The position numbers and the translations under genes were made by a program. Below, piece after piece: positions 1 to 8,184 of a DNA stretch of 64,000 bases. Every line of letters starts with the position of its first letter. Positions within the stretch are counted from its first letter, which is position 1. Source of the DNA: Bacteroidota bacterium (lineage in GTDB: Bacteria > Bacteroidota > Bacteroidia > Bacteroidales > JAAUTT01); NCBI GenBank assembly GCA_021779665.1, contig JAJYAG010000014.1, positions 1 through 64,000 of the forward strand. The letters are read 5' to 3'. The notes beneath the pieces were generated by a model. It had not been told where the DNA came from, searched no databases, and saw only the letters and a program-made list of their open reading frames with translations.

Positions 1-18
1 TATTCGCAAAAAATTACA

Positions 19-729
19 ATGCAGGTATTTTATGCTCCCAATTGCCAGCTAGGCTTTTTCCCTCTGCATGAAGAGGAATCGAAACATGTTGTCCGTGTTC
101 TGCGCATGAAGCAGGGCGATCCGGTATATGTTGTTGATGGAAATGGTAAGTTGTTCGAGGGGATTATTTTTGAGCCTCATCCAAAGCATTGTATCCTTAA
201 GCTGGATAAGGTTACCGAAAATTTTGAGAAGAGAAATTACAGGTTACACATGGCCATTTCGCCGCTTAAGAGTGTCGACCGTTTCGAGTGGTTCATCGAA
301 AAAGCCATTGAGATTGGTGTTGATGAAATTACTCCCCTGAATTGTTCAAGAACCGAGAAAAGGAACGTGAATACCGATCGGTTGAACCGTATCGTGGAAT
401 CGGCCATGAAGCAGTCCCTGAAAGCTTATCATCCGGTGGTGAACGAAATTGTGAAATTTGAAAAATTTATACTTCAGGAAAGTAATGCTGAAAAAGGAAT
501 TGCATACTGCGGAGAAGGGGAGAAGATGTTTATCGGCAATGCTTTTTCGAAAAGTGGTAATTATATCATTTTAATAGGTCCTGAAGGAGATTTTACCCCT
601 GAGGAATTTTTAGAGGCAACAACGAAAGGTTTTAAAGGGGTATCGCTAGGCGATAGCAGACTACGAACCGAAACTGCCGGTGTTGTAGCCTGCCATGCTA
701 TTTCTTTTTTAAACAATATCAACCTGTAA
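19..729 (+). CDS. rsmE: 16S rRNA (uracil-1498-N3)-methyltransferase RsmE
   Basis: This 236-residue protein is the usual length for RsmE, which methylates N3 of U1498 in 16S rRNA using S-adenosylmethionine. It has an N-terminal PUA-like region (about residues 1-70, with HVVRVLRMKQGD) and a C-terminal SPOUT knot. The knot shows LIGPEGDFTPEE near residue 185 and LGDSRLRTETAG near residue 210, both hallmark motifs for cofactor binding. The start at 19 gives the full PUA domain. The gene ends convergently against the zinc-ribbon gene, overlapping its stop region by about 11 bases. Confidence is high from the motifs. Confidence 0.96.
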   Translation: MQVFYAPNCQLGFFPLHEEESKHVVRVLRMKQGDPVYVVDGNGKLFEGIIFEPHPKHCILKLDKVTENFEKRNYRLHMAISPLKSVDRFEWFIEKAIEIGVDEITPLNCSRTEKRNVNTDRLNRIVESAMKQSLKAYHPVVNEIVKFEKFILQESNAEKGIAYCGEGEKMFIGNAFSKSGNYIILIGPEGDFTPEEFLEATTKGFKGVSLGDSRLRTETAGVVACHAISFLNNINL

Positions 730-925
730 TAAAGTCGAAGACATTCCCAAGCTGACTGCTCTTTACTTTGTAAATCTCAGTGTATTTACACCTTGTACAT
801 GTTACGGTTGTAAAGCGTTTATTCTGAATGTCGAATATTTTCGTCCAGAAACCGCCTACTGCGCGGAATTCATCTATTTCGTAAAGGGAATTCGAGCATT
901 TTGGGCATTTGAATTTAATTGTCAT
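719..925 (-). CDS. small zinc-ribbon protein
   Basis: A 68-residue protein with two knuckles, CPKC (residues 7-10) and CTRC (43-46), which should form a single zinc ribbon. The spacing resembles small nucleic-acid-binding or GTP-binding zinc-ribbon proteins. A longer reading from position 1000 exists, but it adds sequence that belongs to the overlapping upstream gene, so I chose the ATG at 925. Its start overlaps the end of the ribbon-helix-helix gene by 11 bases, which implies translational coupling. It is the third gene of the SPFH operon; its function is unknown. Confidence 0.75.
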   Translation of the reverse strand: MTIKFKCPKCSNSLYEIDEFRAVGGFWTKIFDIQNKRFTTVTCTRCKYTEIYKVKSSQLGNVFDFITG

Positions 926-1112
926 TTTCCGAAGATTTTGAAGTTTTGTCGTCTGTTTTTCGTTTTGATAACCTGCCCGATTCACGCAAAGCTCTGTCAA
1001 TTATCCATTCCAACTGACCGTTGATGCTACGGAATTCATCGGCAGCCCATTTTTCCAGTGCGTCCATTTTATCAGACTCAATGCGTAAAACAAAAGGTTT
1101 TTTACTTGCCAT
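915..1112 (-). CDS. ribbon-helix-helix (Arc-like) protein
   Basis: A 65-residue protein whose first 45 residues fit the Arc/MetJ ribbon-helix-helix pattern: a short strand (KKPFVLRIES), then two amphipathic helices (DKMDALEKWAADEF and SINGQLEWIIDRAL). The tail is charged and disordered-looking (KRKTDDKTSKSSENDN). RHH proteins bind DNA as dimers and often repress their own operons. The gene lies 8 bases after the SPFH gene and overlaps the zinc-ribbon gene. No toxin gene is adjacent, so a toxin-antitoxin role is not supported. Confidence 0.82.
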   Translation of the reverse strand: MASKKPFVLRIESDKMDALEKWAADEFRSINGQLEWIIDRALRESGRLSKRKTDDKTSKSSENDN

Positions 1113-1120
1113 AAAAAGGA

Positions 1121-1975
1121 TTAATGATTCAGAGTACCAGCGTTAATGATGGGTCGGGCGGAATCTTCCGAACAAAGAACTACCATCAGATTGCTAACCA
1201 TAGCAGCTTTTTTCTCTTCATCCAGATTAACAATTTCTTTTACCGAAAGTTGATGAAGCGCCATTTCAACCATTCCTACAGCACCTTCCACAATCTTTTC
1301 GCGAGCTGCAATGATTGCAGTAGCTTGTTGTCTCCTTAACATAGCTCCTGCTATTTCCGACGAATAAGATAGTTGGTTGATTCTTGCCTCAATCACTTCA
1401 ATTCCGGCAATGTTCAAACGTTCTTTCAACTCTTCTTCGAGTTTTTCATTTACTTCATCCGTTCCCGCTCTGAGTGTGACGGTGGCGACTTCCATTTCAA
1501 AGTTATCATACGGGTAAATGCCTGCAAGTTTTCTCAGGGCAGCTTCCGACTGAATTACAACAAAATGTTCGTAATTATCGACTTCAAAAGCAGCTTTGAA
1601 GGTGTCGCGAACGCGCCATACAAGCACAAGTCCGATCATGATAGGATTACCTACTTTGTCGTTCACTTTAATTGGTTCGCAGTTAAAGTTCCGCGCACGG
1701 AGCGAAATCTTCTTTTTAACATAAAAAGGATTGGCCCAGAAAAAACCATTTTCTTTCGCTGTACCGCTGTAGGAACCAAAAAGGACCATCACCGAAGATT
1801 GGTTTGGTTGAACTACGAAAATGCCTGATGCCAGGAATACAGTTAAAAAGCTAAGAATTGCCCCTGTAATGTTGTATCCGCTAGTAAAGGCGAAAATAAC
1901 CGAAGCCAATAGCAGAATAATAATTGCTACCATAAGGTATCCCGAAACGGGTTTGAGTAGAGATTCTTTTTTCAT
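1121..1975 (-). CDS. SPFH/Band 7 membrane protein
   Basis: A 284-residue protein with two hydrophobic segments (about residues 13-35 and 38-58) followed by an SPFH (stomatin/prohibitin/flotillin) domain from about residue 60 to 215. The stretch [19 protein letters not shown] is typical of the domain entry, and a helical region rich in Glu/Ala follows ([16 protein letters not shown]). SPFH proteins form large ring assemblies in membranes and often scaffold or inhibit proteases. Unlike NfeD-linked stomatins, its neighbours here are an Arc-like protein and a zinc ribbon on the same strand. The family call is firm; the role is unknown. Confidence 0.88.
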   Translation of the reverse strand: MKKESLLKPVSGYLMVAIIILLLASVIFAFTSGYNITGAILSFLTVFLASGIFVVQPNQSSVMVLFGSYSGTAKENGFFWANPFYVKKKISLRARNFNCEPIKVNDKVGNPIMIGLVLVWRVRDTFKAAFEVDNYEHFVVIQSEAALRKLAGIYPYDNFEMEVATVTLRAGTDEVNEKLEEELKERLNIAGIEVIEARINQLSYSSEIAGAMLRRQQATAIIAAREKIVEGAVGMVEMALHQLSVKEIVNLDEEKKAAMVSNLMVVLCSEDSARPIINAGTLNH

Positions 1976-2031
1976 GGTTAATTCATGTTAGTATAAAAAT
2001 AATATCAAAATGATATCACAAATGTAAATAA

Positions 2032-2067
2032 AAAAACCGGAAGTTGGTTAAAACACTTCCGGTTTTT
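2032..2067 (-). terminator. intrinsic terminator
   Basis: A 13-bp perfect inverted repeat (AAAAACCGGAAGT at 2032-2044 and its complement at 2055-2067) with a 10-nt loop. On the minus strand it ends in a run of T. It sits 2 bases after the stop of the 59-residue gene and should end the sigma-factor transcript. The A/T flanks could let it work in both directions. Confidence 0.85.
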
Positions 2068-2069
2068 CA

Positions 2070-2249
2070 TTAAGCTTTGCTTTTCGCAATAATCTTGGCT
2101 ACCAGGGAATCTGGAGCTTTCTTTTCTTCGGAGTCGAGGTATTTTTTTACTTCAGGAAAAGAAAGCAAAGAAACTTCCTCCAGAAAAGATGCAGGGATTT
2201 TTTCTGAAGGAACGCTGGTAATAAAGTAATAAAGTGTAGAAATTTTCAT
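2070..2249 (-). CDS. 59-residue protein downstream of the ECF sigma factor
   Basis: This reading frame runs from ATG at 2249 to TAA at 2070 and encodes MKISTLYYFITSVPSEKIPA and onward, ending KIIAKSKA. It lies between the sigma-factor gene (64-bp gap) and a strong terminator, on the same strand, which supports a real gene. The protein has no membrane segment or cysteine pair, so it does not look like a classical transmembrane or zinc anti-sigma factor. It could be a small regulator of the sigma factor, but that is inference from position only. Confidence 0.6.
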   Translation of the reverse strand: MKISTLYYFITSVPSEKIPASFLEEVSLLSFPEVKKYLDSEEKKAPDSLVAKIIAKSKA

Positions 2250-2313
2250 AGGCTGTTTTACGATTGATGTACATGTAAAACGCCCGGTTTAATTTATTAT
2301 TATTCTAAACAAA

Positions 2314-2901
2314 TTATTTTGTTAGAGAAATATTATTATCCTTAATTATTTTCCTGAGATTTATTAGCGCATACCTCATTCTGCCAAGGGCGGTGTTTAT
2401 GCTCACATTGGTCTGGTCGGCAATTTCCTTGAAGCTCAGGTTACCATAATGTCTCAGCAAAATTATTTCTTTCTGATCGGCGGGCAGTTCATCCACCAGG
2501 CGGCGAATGTCTTTGGTAATCTGGAAATCGATAATTTCATCTTCGATTGTCTGATCAGAAAATTTTTGTGAGTTAAACAGGTCGAATTCATACTTCTCAC
2601 TGCTAACAGTATTCATCTGTTTTTCGCGACGATAGTAATCAATTACAAGGTTGTGTGCAATGCGCATTACCCATTGTAAAAAACGACCATTTTCCTGGTA
2701 CCGGCCTTCGGTGAGCGATTTTATTACTTTGAGAAAAGTATCCTGAAAAATATCTTCAGCAAGTTGCTGGTCTCGTACGGTTAACAGGATGTAAGTGTAA
2801 ACTTTGTTTTTGTAGCGGTGAATCAGTGTTTCAATAGCCTGTGCATCACCATTAACGAACATAACTACCAGTTCGTTATCGGTTAATAATTGTGTTTTCA
2901 A
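2314..2901 (-). CDS. ECF-type RNA polymerase sigma factor
   Basis: A 195-residue sigma-70 family protein. Region 2 spans about residues 20-90 (HRYKNKVYTYILLTVRD, AEDIFQDTFLKVIKSL, RFLQWVMRIAHNLVIDYYRR). Region 4 spans about 130-185 (LPADQKEIILLRHYGNLSFKEIADQTNVSINTALGRMRYAL). The start codon is TTG, supported by a strong Shine-Dalgarno sequence 5 bases upstream, which is rare in this group. The gene diverges from uvrA and is followed by a small gene and a terminator. No recognisable anti-sigma gene is adjacent. The target regulon cannot be read from the sequence. Confidence 0.93.
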   Translation of the reverse strand: MKTQLLTDNELVVMFVNGDAQAIETLIHRYKNKVYTYILLTVRDQQLAEDIFQDTFLKVIKSLTEGRYQENGRFLQWVMRIAHNLVIDYYRREKQMNTVSSEKYEFDLFNSQKFSDQTIEDEIIDFQITKDIRRLVDELPADQKEIILLRHYGNLSFKEIADQTNVSINTALGRMRYALINLRKIIKDNNISLTK

Positions 2902-2906
2902 ATCTA

Positions 2907-2913
2907 CCTCCTT
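2907..2913 (-). promoter_or_regulatory. strong Shine-Dalgarno site for TTG start
   Basis: The minus strand reads AAGGAGG, then five bases, then TTG AAA ACA. Such a full anti-16S match is unusual in Bacteroidota. It fixes the TTG at 2901 as the start of the sigma factor, because no in-frame ATG lies nearby upstream. Confidence 0.75.
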
Positions 2914-3030
2914 AAATTTTGTTTATCAAGAGTAGAAATGTAATCTATAGGCTATTCTCCTTATCTTAAATGGGTTAAAAATTATCTTTCTTTGGCAAGT
3001 AAATCAAAAAAGATTTTATTTCAAAACAAT

Positions 3031-3038
3031 TATCTTTG
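3031..3038 (+). promoter_or_regulatory. candidate -7 element for uvrA
   Basis: TATCTTTG matches the Bacteroidota TAnnTTTG -7 consensus, 32 bases before the uvrA start. I do not see a TTG at the usual -33 spacing, so the call is tentative. Confidence 0.4.
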
Positions 3039-3070
3039 TTTTTTCAAAAATTCTTGTTAATAATTTGTAA

Positions 3071-5875
3071 ATGCCCGAAGAAAGAAGTTTTAAAAATAGC
3101 ATTATCATCCGCGGGGCGCGTGTAAATAACCTGAAAAATATTTCTCTCAATATTCCACGAAATAAATTGGTTGTTTTAACTGGTTTAAGTGGATCCGGAA
3201 AATCCTCGCTCGCATTCGATACCATTTATGCCGAAGGTCAAAGGCGTTATGTTGAAAGTTTGTCGTCGTATGCCCGACAGTTCCTGGGTCGTATCAATAA
3301 GCCCGATGTCGATTTTATCGAAGGTATTCCGCCGGCCATTGCCATTGAGCAAAAAGTGAATACCCGTAATCCGCGCTCTACGGTTGGTACCTCAACCGAA
3401 GTTTACGATTATCTGAAACTGTTGTATGCCCGTGCCGGAGTGACTTATTCGCCCATATCCGGCGATATTGTAAAGCGCGATTCGGTTACCGATGTGGTTG
3501 ATTATATTCTGTCTTTTGAAGAGGGAACATCGTTGCTGATTTTAAGTCCGGTTGCCCACAAATTGGATAGCAATTTCCATGATTACCTGGAAATTTTGCT
3601 GAGCCAGGGGACTACCCGAATGGAATTTAACGGCAACATCGTAAAACTCGAAGATATCCTGAAGGACAGATCGAAGCTGGATGCGAATGCGGAAGTTAAC
3701 ATAATTATTGACCGCATTCGTGTAAGTAAGGACGAAGAGTCAGTGTCAAGATTTGGCGACTCGGTTCAGACTGCTTATGCAGAAGGAAACGGATCGTGTA
3801 TTATCAAAACGATGGATATGGAACCGCAGCAGGTGAAGATCTTTTCCAACCGTTTTGAGCGCGACGGAATTGAATTCGAAGAGCCGAATGAACATATGTT
3901 CAGCTTTAACAGTCCTTACGGAGCCTGTCCCAAATGCGAGGGTTATGGCCGTGTAATTGGTATTGATGAAGATCTGGTGATACCCGACAAATCGCTGAGT
4001 GTATACGGCGATGCAGTTGCCTGCTGGAGAGGAGAGGGGATGAAGGTTTGGAAGGAAGCTTTCGTGTTATCGGCTCCCAAGTTCGATTTCCCCATTCATA
4101 AGCCGGTTTACGATTTAACTGACGATCAATATAAGTTTTTGTGGGAAGGCAATAAAAAAGTCGAGGGCCTGAATGCTTTCTTCAAATTTGTGGAGGAGCA
4201 GAAATTTAAAGTGCAGTACCGGGTGATGATGTCGCGGTATTCGGGCAAAACCACCTGTCCTGAGTGCAAAGGTGCACGCTTGAGAAAAGATGCATCGTAT
4301 GTCAAAATAAATGGCAAAACACTGCCTGAATTGGTACTTGTTCCTATAGACGAGTTATACCAGTTTTTCAAAGAGCTGGAATTAACCGATCATCAAAAGG
4401 AAATTGCCGGCCGTATTCTGGTCGAAATTGAAAACCGGCTGGATTACCTGCAGAGTGTAGGTCTTGGATATCTAACCCTTAACCGGTTGTCGGCAACACT
4501 TTCGGGTGGGGAGTCGCAACGTATCAATCTTGCCACCTCGCTGGGAAGCAGTTTGGTAGGATCGTTATATATTCTGGATGAGCCAAGCATAGGACTTCAT
4601 CCGCGCGACACCAATCTTTTGATAGGTGTTCTTAAAAAGCTGCAAAGAATTGGAAATACAGTTCTGGTGGTTGAACACGATGAAGAAATTATGCGTGCCG
4701 CCCACGAGATTGTAGATATTGGACCTATGGCAGGCCGTCATGGAGGAGAAGTTGTTTTCCAGGGTCCGGGTACCGATCTTGAAAAGACAGCGCAAAGCCT
4801 GACGGCCGATTATCTTACCGGGAGAAAGAAAATACCGGTTCCGAGGATACGGCGCAAATCGTCGCATTATATTGAGGTTACCGGCGCCCGGGAGAATAAC
4901 CTCAAAAAAATATCGGTGAAATTTCCTTTACACAGCTTATGCGTGGTAACGGGAGTGAGTGGTTCTGGAAAATCTACGCTTGTGCGCGACATCCTTTATG
5001 CTTCGCTGAATAAGCAGCTAAACGGTGTTGGCGACCGGACAGGATCGTTTGACTTGCTGCGGGGCGACTACCATACTGTAAAAGCTATTGAATTTGTGGA
5101 TCAGAATCCCATCGGGAAATCTTCGCGTTCCAATCCTGTGACTTATTCCAAGGCTTACGACGAAGTTCGCAAGTTGTTTTCCGACCAGTCCACAGCAAAA
5201 AACAATAACCTGAAACCTTCGCATTTTTCCTTTAATATTGATGGTGGAAGATGTGAAGAGTGCCAGGGCGAAGGCGAAATTACTGTTGAAATGCAGTTTA
5301 TGGCCGATGTGAAGCTGGTTTGCGAAAGCTGCCACGGTCAACGTTTCAAGGAAGAAGTTCTGGAGGTACATTACCGCGGAAAAAGCATATTCGATGTGCT
5401 GAATATGACCGTGGATGAAGCCATTGAGTTCTTTGGAGAGAAAAATGCCTCAACTGAAAAGAAAATAGTCGAGAAACTGAAGCCTCTGGCTGATGTGGGA
5501 CTCGGTTATGTAAAACTTGGCCAATCGTCGAGTACACTTTCGGGTGGAGAGAGCCAGCGTGTGAAACTCGCTTCGTTTTTAAGTAAAGAATCAGCTTCCA
5601 ATCATACTCTCTTTATTTTCGATGAACCCACAACGGGCTTGCATTTTCACGATATCCACAAACTGCTCGATGCCTTGAATGCTTTAATAGAGAATGGGCA
5701 TAGCGTTATTTTAATCGAGCACAACCTCGACGTAATCAAATGTGCCGACTGGATCATCGATCTTGGACCCGAAGGCGGTAAAAACGGCGGAAGCCTTGTT
5801 TTTGAAGGAACACCGGAAGGAATACTTAAGTGTGAGGAGTCGTATACCGGGAGATACTTGAAGGAGAAGATGTAG
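3071..5875 (+). CDS. uvrA: excinuclease ABC subunit A
   Basis: A 934-residue UvrA, the damage-recognition ATPase of nucleotide excision repair. It has two ABC modules, with Walker A motifs GLSGSGKSS (38-46) and GVSGSGKST (628-636) and signatures LSGGESQR (477-484) and LSGGESQR (from 823). The C-terminal zinc finger is intact (C728, C731, C751, C754). In the N-terminal finger only the second CxxC remains (C286, C289); where the first pair is expected the protein reads FERDGIEF (262-269). I recall the same substitution in other Bacteroidota UvrA proteins, so it is probably lineage-typical rather than damage. It is divergent from the sigma-factor gene. Confidence 0.97.
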   Translation: MPEERSFKNSIIIRGARVNNLKNISLNIPRNKLVVLTGLSGSGKSSLAFDTIYAEGQRRYVESLSSYARQFLGRINKPDVDFIEGIPPAIAIEQKVNTRNPRSTVGTSTEVYDYLKLLYARAGVTYSPISGDIVKRDSVTDVVDYILSFEEGTSLLILSPVAHKLDSNFHDYLEILLSQGTTRMEFNGNIVKLEDILKDRSKLDANAEVNIIIDRIRVSKDEESVSRFGDSVQTAYAEGNGSCIIKTMDMEPQQVKIFSNRFERDGIEFEEPNEHMFSFNSPYGACPKCEGYGRVIGIDEDLVIPDKSLSVYGDAVACWRGEGMKVWKEAFVLSAPKFDFPIHKPVYDLTDDQYKFLWEGNKKVEGLNAFFKFVEEQKFKVQYRVMMSRYSGKTTCPECKGARLRKDASYVKINGKTLPELVLVPIDELYQFFKELELTDHQKEIAGRILVEIENRLDYLQSVGLGYLTLNRLSATLSGGESQRINLATSLGSSLVGSLYILDEPSIGLHPRDTNLLIGVLKKLQRIGNTVLVVEHDEEIMRAAHEIVDIGPMAGRHGGEVVFQGPGTDLEKTAQSLTADYLTGRKKIPVPRIRRKSSHYIEVTGARENNLKKISVKFPLHSLCVVTGVSGSGKSTLVRDILYASLNKQLNGVGDRTGSFDLLRGDYHTVKAIEFVDQNPIGKSSRSNPVTYSKAYDEVRKLFSDQSTAKNNNLKPSHFSFNIDGGRCEECQGEGEITVEMQFMADVKLVCESCHGQRFKEEVLEVHYRGKSIFDVLNMTVDEAIEFFGEKNASTEKKIVEKLKPLADVGLGYVKLGQSSSTLSGGESQRVKLASFLSKESASNHTLFIFDEPTTGLHFHDIHKLLDALNALIENGHSVILIEHNLDVIKCADWIIDLGPEGGKNGGSLVFEGTPEGILKCEESYTGRYLKEKM

Positions 5876-5902
5876 ATTATAACGCAACCTGGATCTTTAA
5901 AA

Positions 5903-6058
5903 ATGATTTTTTTTGTCTTTTTAGGATTTTTAATAATTCTCAATTTTTTAGTGTACTTGAGAGGACTTTTTTTTAAAATTGGGAAAAAGGCTATGTACCT
6001 TTCTATTCTAATAACAAATTTGGCAGTTATTATTGCATATATAATTTTTAATTTATAA
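5903..6058 (+). CDS. possible 51-residue membrane protein
   Basis: An ATG-to-TAA frame encodes about 51 residues with two hydrophobic segments (MIFFVFLGFLIILNFLVYL, then after a KIGKKAM turn, YLSILITNLAVIIAYIIFNL). It starts 27 bases after uvrA. Hydrophobic frames are common by chance in AT-rich DNA, but the positive residues lie between the two segments, as expected for a small inner-membrane hairpin protein. No family is recognised. Confidence 0.35.
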   Translation: MIFFVFLGFLIILNFLVYLRGLFFKIGKKAMYLSILITNLAVIIAYIIFNL

Positions 6059-6139
6059 GATGCTAGCTAGCGCATCAGTTATGCATGCTGGTTATACGAA
6101 ATGCCAAACCGCTTCATCGAAGGATGATCAATTAAAACC

Positions 6140-6203
6140 GGATTACAAATCCTAAGTTGTTCAAGCGGATTTGCAAAATCCGCTTAGCGGGGGCTCGACG
6201 AGC
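6140..6203. repeat. cluster of REP-like palindromes
   Basis: Three short palindromes lie within 65 bases. They are GGATT-ACA-AATCC (6140-6152), a perfect 10-bp stem AAGCGGATTT-GCA-AAATCCGCTT (6163-6185), and GCTCG-A-CGAGC (near 6192-6202). The style (a purine-rich stem around an ACA or GCA loop) matches dispersed REP-like palindromes seen in many Bacteroidota, sometimes linked to REP-associated transposases. A related palindrome lies at 6616-6630. They bracket the 6217-6585 gene. Confidence 0.6.
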
Positions 6204-6216
6204 AGCCAAAATATCT

Positions 6217-6585
6217 TTATTGTCTGGATTTAATAGAAACTTTAATTAAGCTATAGTCTTCGTTTTCAATTAATCTATTTATTTCATCTGGATCATCGGG
6301 CAAATATCTTATAAGAAAAGAATCTCCAATTGATATCATGCCATTACTTGGGGAATATTGAAGAAATCCATTATACCTTTGACCTTTTGCATCAAAAATA
6401 TACTCAAAATTTAACCTTCTTTTGGCTCCCACAAATTCCCGGATAATGGCAGCCGTATCTGTTATTCCAGAAACCTCCAATTTAGAATACATCCTTTCTC
6501 GAGATTTTGAAAAAGAAAAGAAATATATTAAAATCGCCAATGCAACTATAACTATTACAAGTTTGGTTATATCCGTTTTCTTCAT
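6217..6585 (-). CDS. small membrane-anchored protein, DUF3592-like
   Basis: A 122-residue protein with one N-terminal membrane helix (about residues 9-26, LVIVIVALAILIYFFSF) and a soluble part. The soluble part reads FEYIFDAKGQRYNGFLQYS, later GDSFLIRYLPDDPDEINRL. That arrangement (a Tyr/Gly-rich strand pair, then Gly-Asp, then a Tyr-x-Pro-x-x-Pro segment) resembles DUF3592 proteins. The gene is unrelated in style to uvrA next door and is flanked by REP-like palindromes, which suggests an acquired or shuffled gene. Function unknown. Confidence 0.6.
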   Translation of the reverse strand: MKKTDITKLVIVIVALAILIYFFSFSKSRERMYSKLEVSGITDTAAIIREFVGAKRRLNFEYIFDAKGQRYNGFLQYSPSNGMISIGDSFLIRYLPDDPDEINRLIENEDYSLIKVSIKSRQ

Positions 6586-6610
6586 TTAATTGATTAATAA
6601 TTGATTTTAA

Positions 6611-6640
6611 CCAGCGCTCGTTACAAACGCTCGCTAACCA
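6611..6640. repeat. REP-like palindrome
   Basis: A short palindrome CGTT-ACA-AACG lies inside near-symmetric flanks AACCAGCG and CGCTAACC. It belongs to the same style as the palindromes at 6140-6203, and the two clusters bracket the 6217-6585 gene. Confidence 0.5.
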
Positions 6641-6647
6641 AGGGCCT

Positions 6648-6881
6648 TTATTTATCTTTTTTCACCGAAAAGAAGATGATTAAAATAGCTATTAAGAGTG
6701 TGAATATTAGAGTGCCTAAACGGCCCAAAATAGAATAAAATCCTGTTAAAACTGCATAATACCATCCAAAGTCTACGTAATTCATTTTCTCTTCAAGAGA
6801 ATTTATGTCAGGATAAGTCAAATATGTAGACACTCCCAGGAGAATTATAATAAAACTTAATATGACAGATTTAATTCTCAT
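6648..6881 (-). CDS. small two-helix membrane protein
   Basis: A 77-residue protein with two predicted membrane helices: about residues 5-22 (SVILSFIIILLGVSTYLT) and 50-72 (YSILGRLGTLIFTLLIAILIIFF). A polar loop separates them (DINSLEEKMNYVDF) and the tail is positively charged (SVKKDK). No family is recognised. It lies between a REP-like palindrome and the 21-bp repeat array, and is probably part of the same accessory pocket as the DUF3592-like gene. Confidence 0.5.
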   Translation of the reverse strand: MRIKSVILSFIIILLGVSTYLTYPDINSLEEKMNYVDFGWYYAVLTGFYSILGRLGTLIFTLLIAILIIFFSVKKDK

Positions 6882-6976
6882 ATAAAATCCTTTCAGTCAT
6901 ATGCTAACCATGTTTTAATCTGATATACGAGATAATCTATTGAATTATAAATGCATATAATTGTGTTTTTGACCTT

Positions 6977-7228
6977 CAAAAACCTTTCATTTACTCTTTG
7001 CTACCTTTCATTTATAAGCTGCTACGTTTCGTTTAATCTTTGCTACCAGTCATTTATTGTTTACTACCTGTCGTTTACTCTTTGCTACGTGTCGTTTAGA
7101 AGCTACTACCAGTCGTTTGTGTATTGCTACCAATCCTTTATGTTTTACTACCTGTCGTTTACTTATTCCGGGGTTCTGTTTTTAAGCTGCTACGTTTCGT
7201 TTATGCTTTGCTACCATGCCTGGATGTA
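6977..7228. repeat. 12-unit tandem array of 21-bp repeats
   Basis: Twelve consecutive units of exactly 21 bp, without a single insertion or deletion, occupy this gap; the first and last units are degenerate. A typical unit is three heptamers, for example TTACTAC, CTGTCGT, TTACTCT. Each unit keeps a CTAC core at its start and a TCGTTT-like core in the middle. Because 21 is a multiple of 3, the plus-strand frame stays open (6951-7241) and reads as hydrophobic 7-residue repeats such as LCYVSFR. The minus strand reads KR-V/VA-rich heptads with stops. I regard it as non-coding. It fills the gap downstream of the Crp gene. Confidence 0.85.
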
Positions 7229-7289
7229 CTGCATACTCTAATTGGTTTCAAGAGTTCTTTATTGGTAGAAACGGGCCGACTATCCCAGC

Positions 7290-7985
7290 CTACCCATGCT
7301 TACTTATCTCCACCAACTCATTATGCTTTTCAATAATGATATCCTTCTCCTGGAGGGTTATCAGGCCGTCTTTTTCAAAGCTTTTGAGCAGTTTTACGGC
7401 GCTTTCGGTGGAGATGCCGGCAAACTCGGCTATGTCTTTCCGGGAAAGGAGCTGGAATATTTCGTTGTTTTCTTCTCTCAGGTTGTCGATGTAAAGCAGT
7501 GTGTCGGCCATACGACCGTTCATCTGTTTGTAAATTACAGTACGGAGGGTGTCGAAAAGATTTGAGTTTTGTTCGCTGTAACGTCTTACAATGTTAAAGC
7601 CAAACATGGCGTTCTGTTTGATTACCTTGGCCATGGTGTCTTTTTCAATTAAAAATACCTGGCAATCAGTAAGTGCTACGGATGAATAATTAAAGGTGTT
7701 CTTCATAAAAACGGCCGACAAACCTACAAATTCTCCGGGACGAACAATTCTTAGATTATAGCTTTTCGTTCCATCGCCCTCAATATATTGTTTTGCCAGT
7801 CCGTTAATTACAAAAAGCACATACGATGCAAAAGCTCCCTGCTTGGTGAGGTTATCGCCCTTGCGGAAAAGTATCTGGGTTTTGCTGGCCCTTATAAGTT
7901 CTACCTCATCGGGCGTCAACATTTTAAAACAAGGTGCCTGAATGTCACAAATAAATTCCTGATCGGTTTCCAAAAGGGTTTTCAT
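7290..7985 (-). CDS. Crp/Fnr family transcriptional regulator
   Basis: A 231-residue regulator with an N-terminal cyclic-nucleotide-binding-like domain (about residues 20-140, including KGDNLTKQGAFASYVLFVINGLAK and VRPGEFVGLSAVF) and a C-terminal winged helix. The recognition region is LLSRKDIAEFAGISTESAVKLLKSF near residues 183-207. There is no Fnr-type cysteine cluster, and the usual cAMP-contacting Arg-Ser pair is not obvious, so the ligand is unclear. Its immediate targets are not evident. The gene is monocistronic, ending at the 21-bp repeat array. Confidence 0.92.
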   Translation of the reverse strand: MKTLLETDQEFICDIQAPCFKMLTPDEVELIRASKTQILFRKGDNLTKQGAFASYVLFVINGLAKQYIEGDGTKSYNLRIVRPGEFVGLSAVFMKNTFNYSSVALTDCQVFLIEKDTMAKVIKQNAMFGFNIVRRYSEQNSNLFDTLRTVIYKQMNGRMADTLLYIDNLREENNEIFQLLSRKDIAEFAGISTESAVKLLKSFEKDGLITLQEKDIIIEKHNELVEISKHG

Positions 7986-8004
7986 TTCACTGTAATTGTT
8001 TTTA

Positions 8005-8012
8005 CAAATTTA
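8005..8012 (-). promoter_or_regulatory. candidate -7 element for the Crp gene
   Basis: The minus strand reads TAAATTTG, a match to TAnnTTTG, about 20 bases before the start codon at 7985. A -33 TTG is not visible at the usual distance. Confidence 0.35.
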
Positions 8013-8184
8013 ACTTTTTCCTTATATCATGATCATTTATTCTGTTTAAGTAGTAACCGGATGAATTTTAAACACGAAACTCATCAAAACAAAAAAGGTA
8101 CTGCCTTTATGCAATACCTTTTTATCTTAAGATTTTAGGATTTTAGCCCATAGAAAATGAAATATGTATAGCCTAAACACCTTT

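Noticed and set aside
1373..1828. 151-codon plus-strand frame
   Set aside because: It is antisense to the SPFH gene, whose motifs are clear.
2899..2906. TAGATTTG on the minus strand as a -7 promoter
   Set aside because: It overlaps the SD-to-start region of the sigma factor, so the match is incidental.
6977..7228. Possible CRISPR array
   Set aside because: The units are contiguous with no spacers and no cas genes are nearby.
6951..7241. 96-codon frame across the 21-bp array
   Set aside because: It is open only because the unit is a multiple of three; it has no signal, start site or conserved domain.
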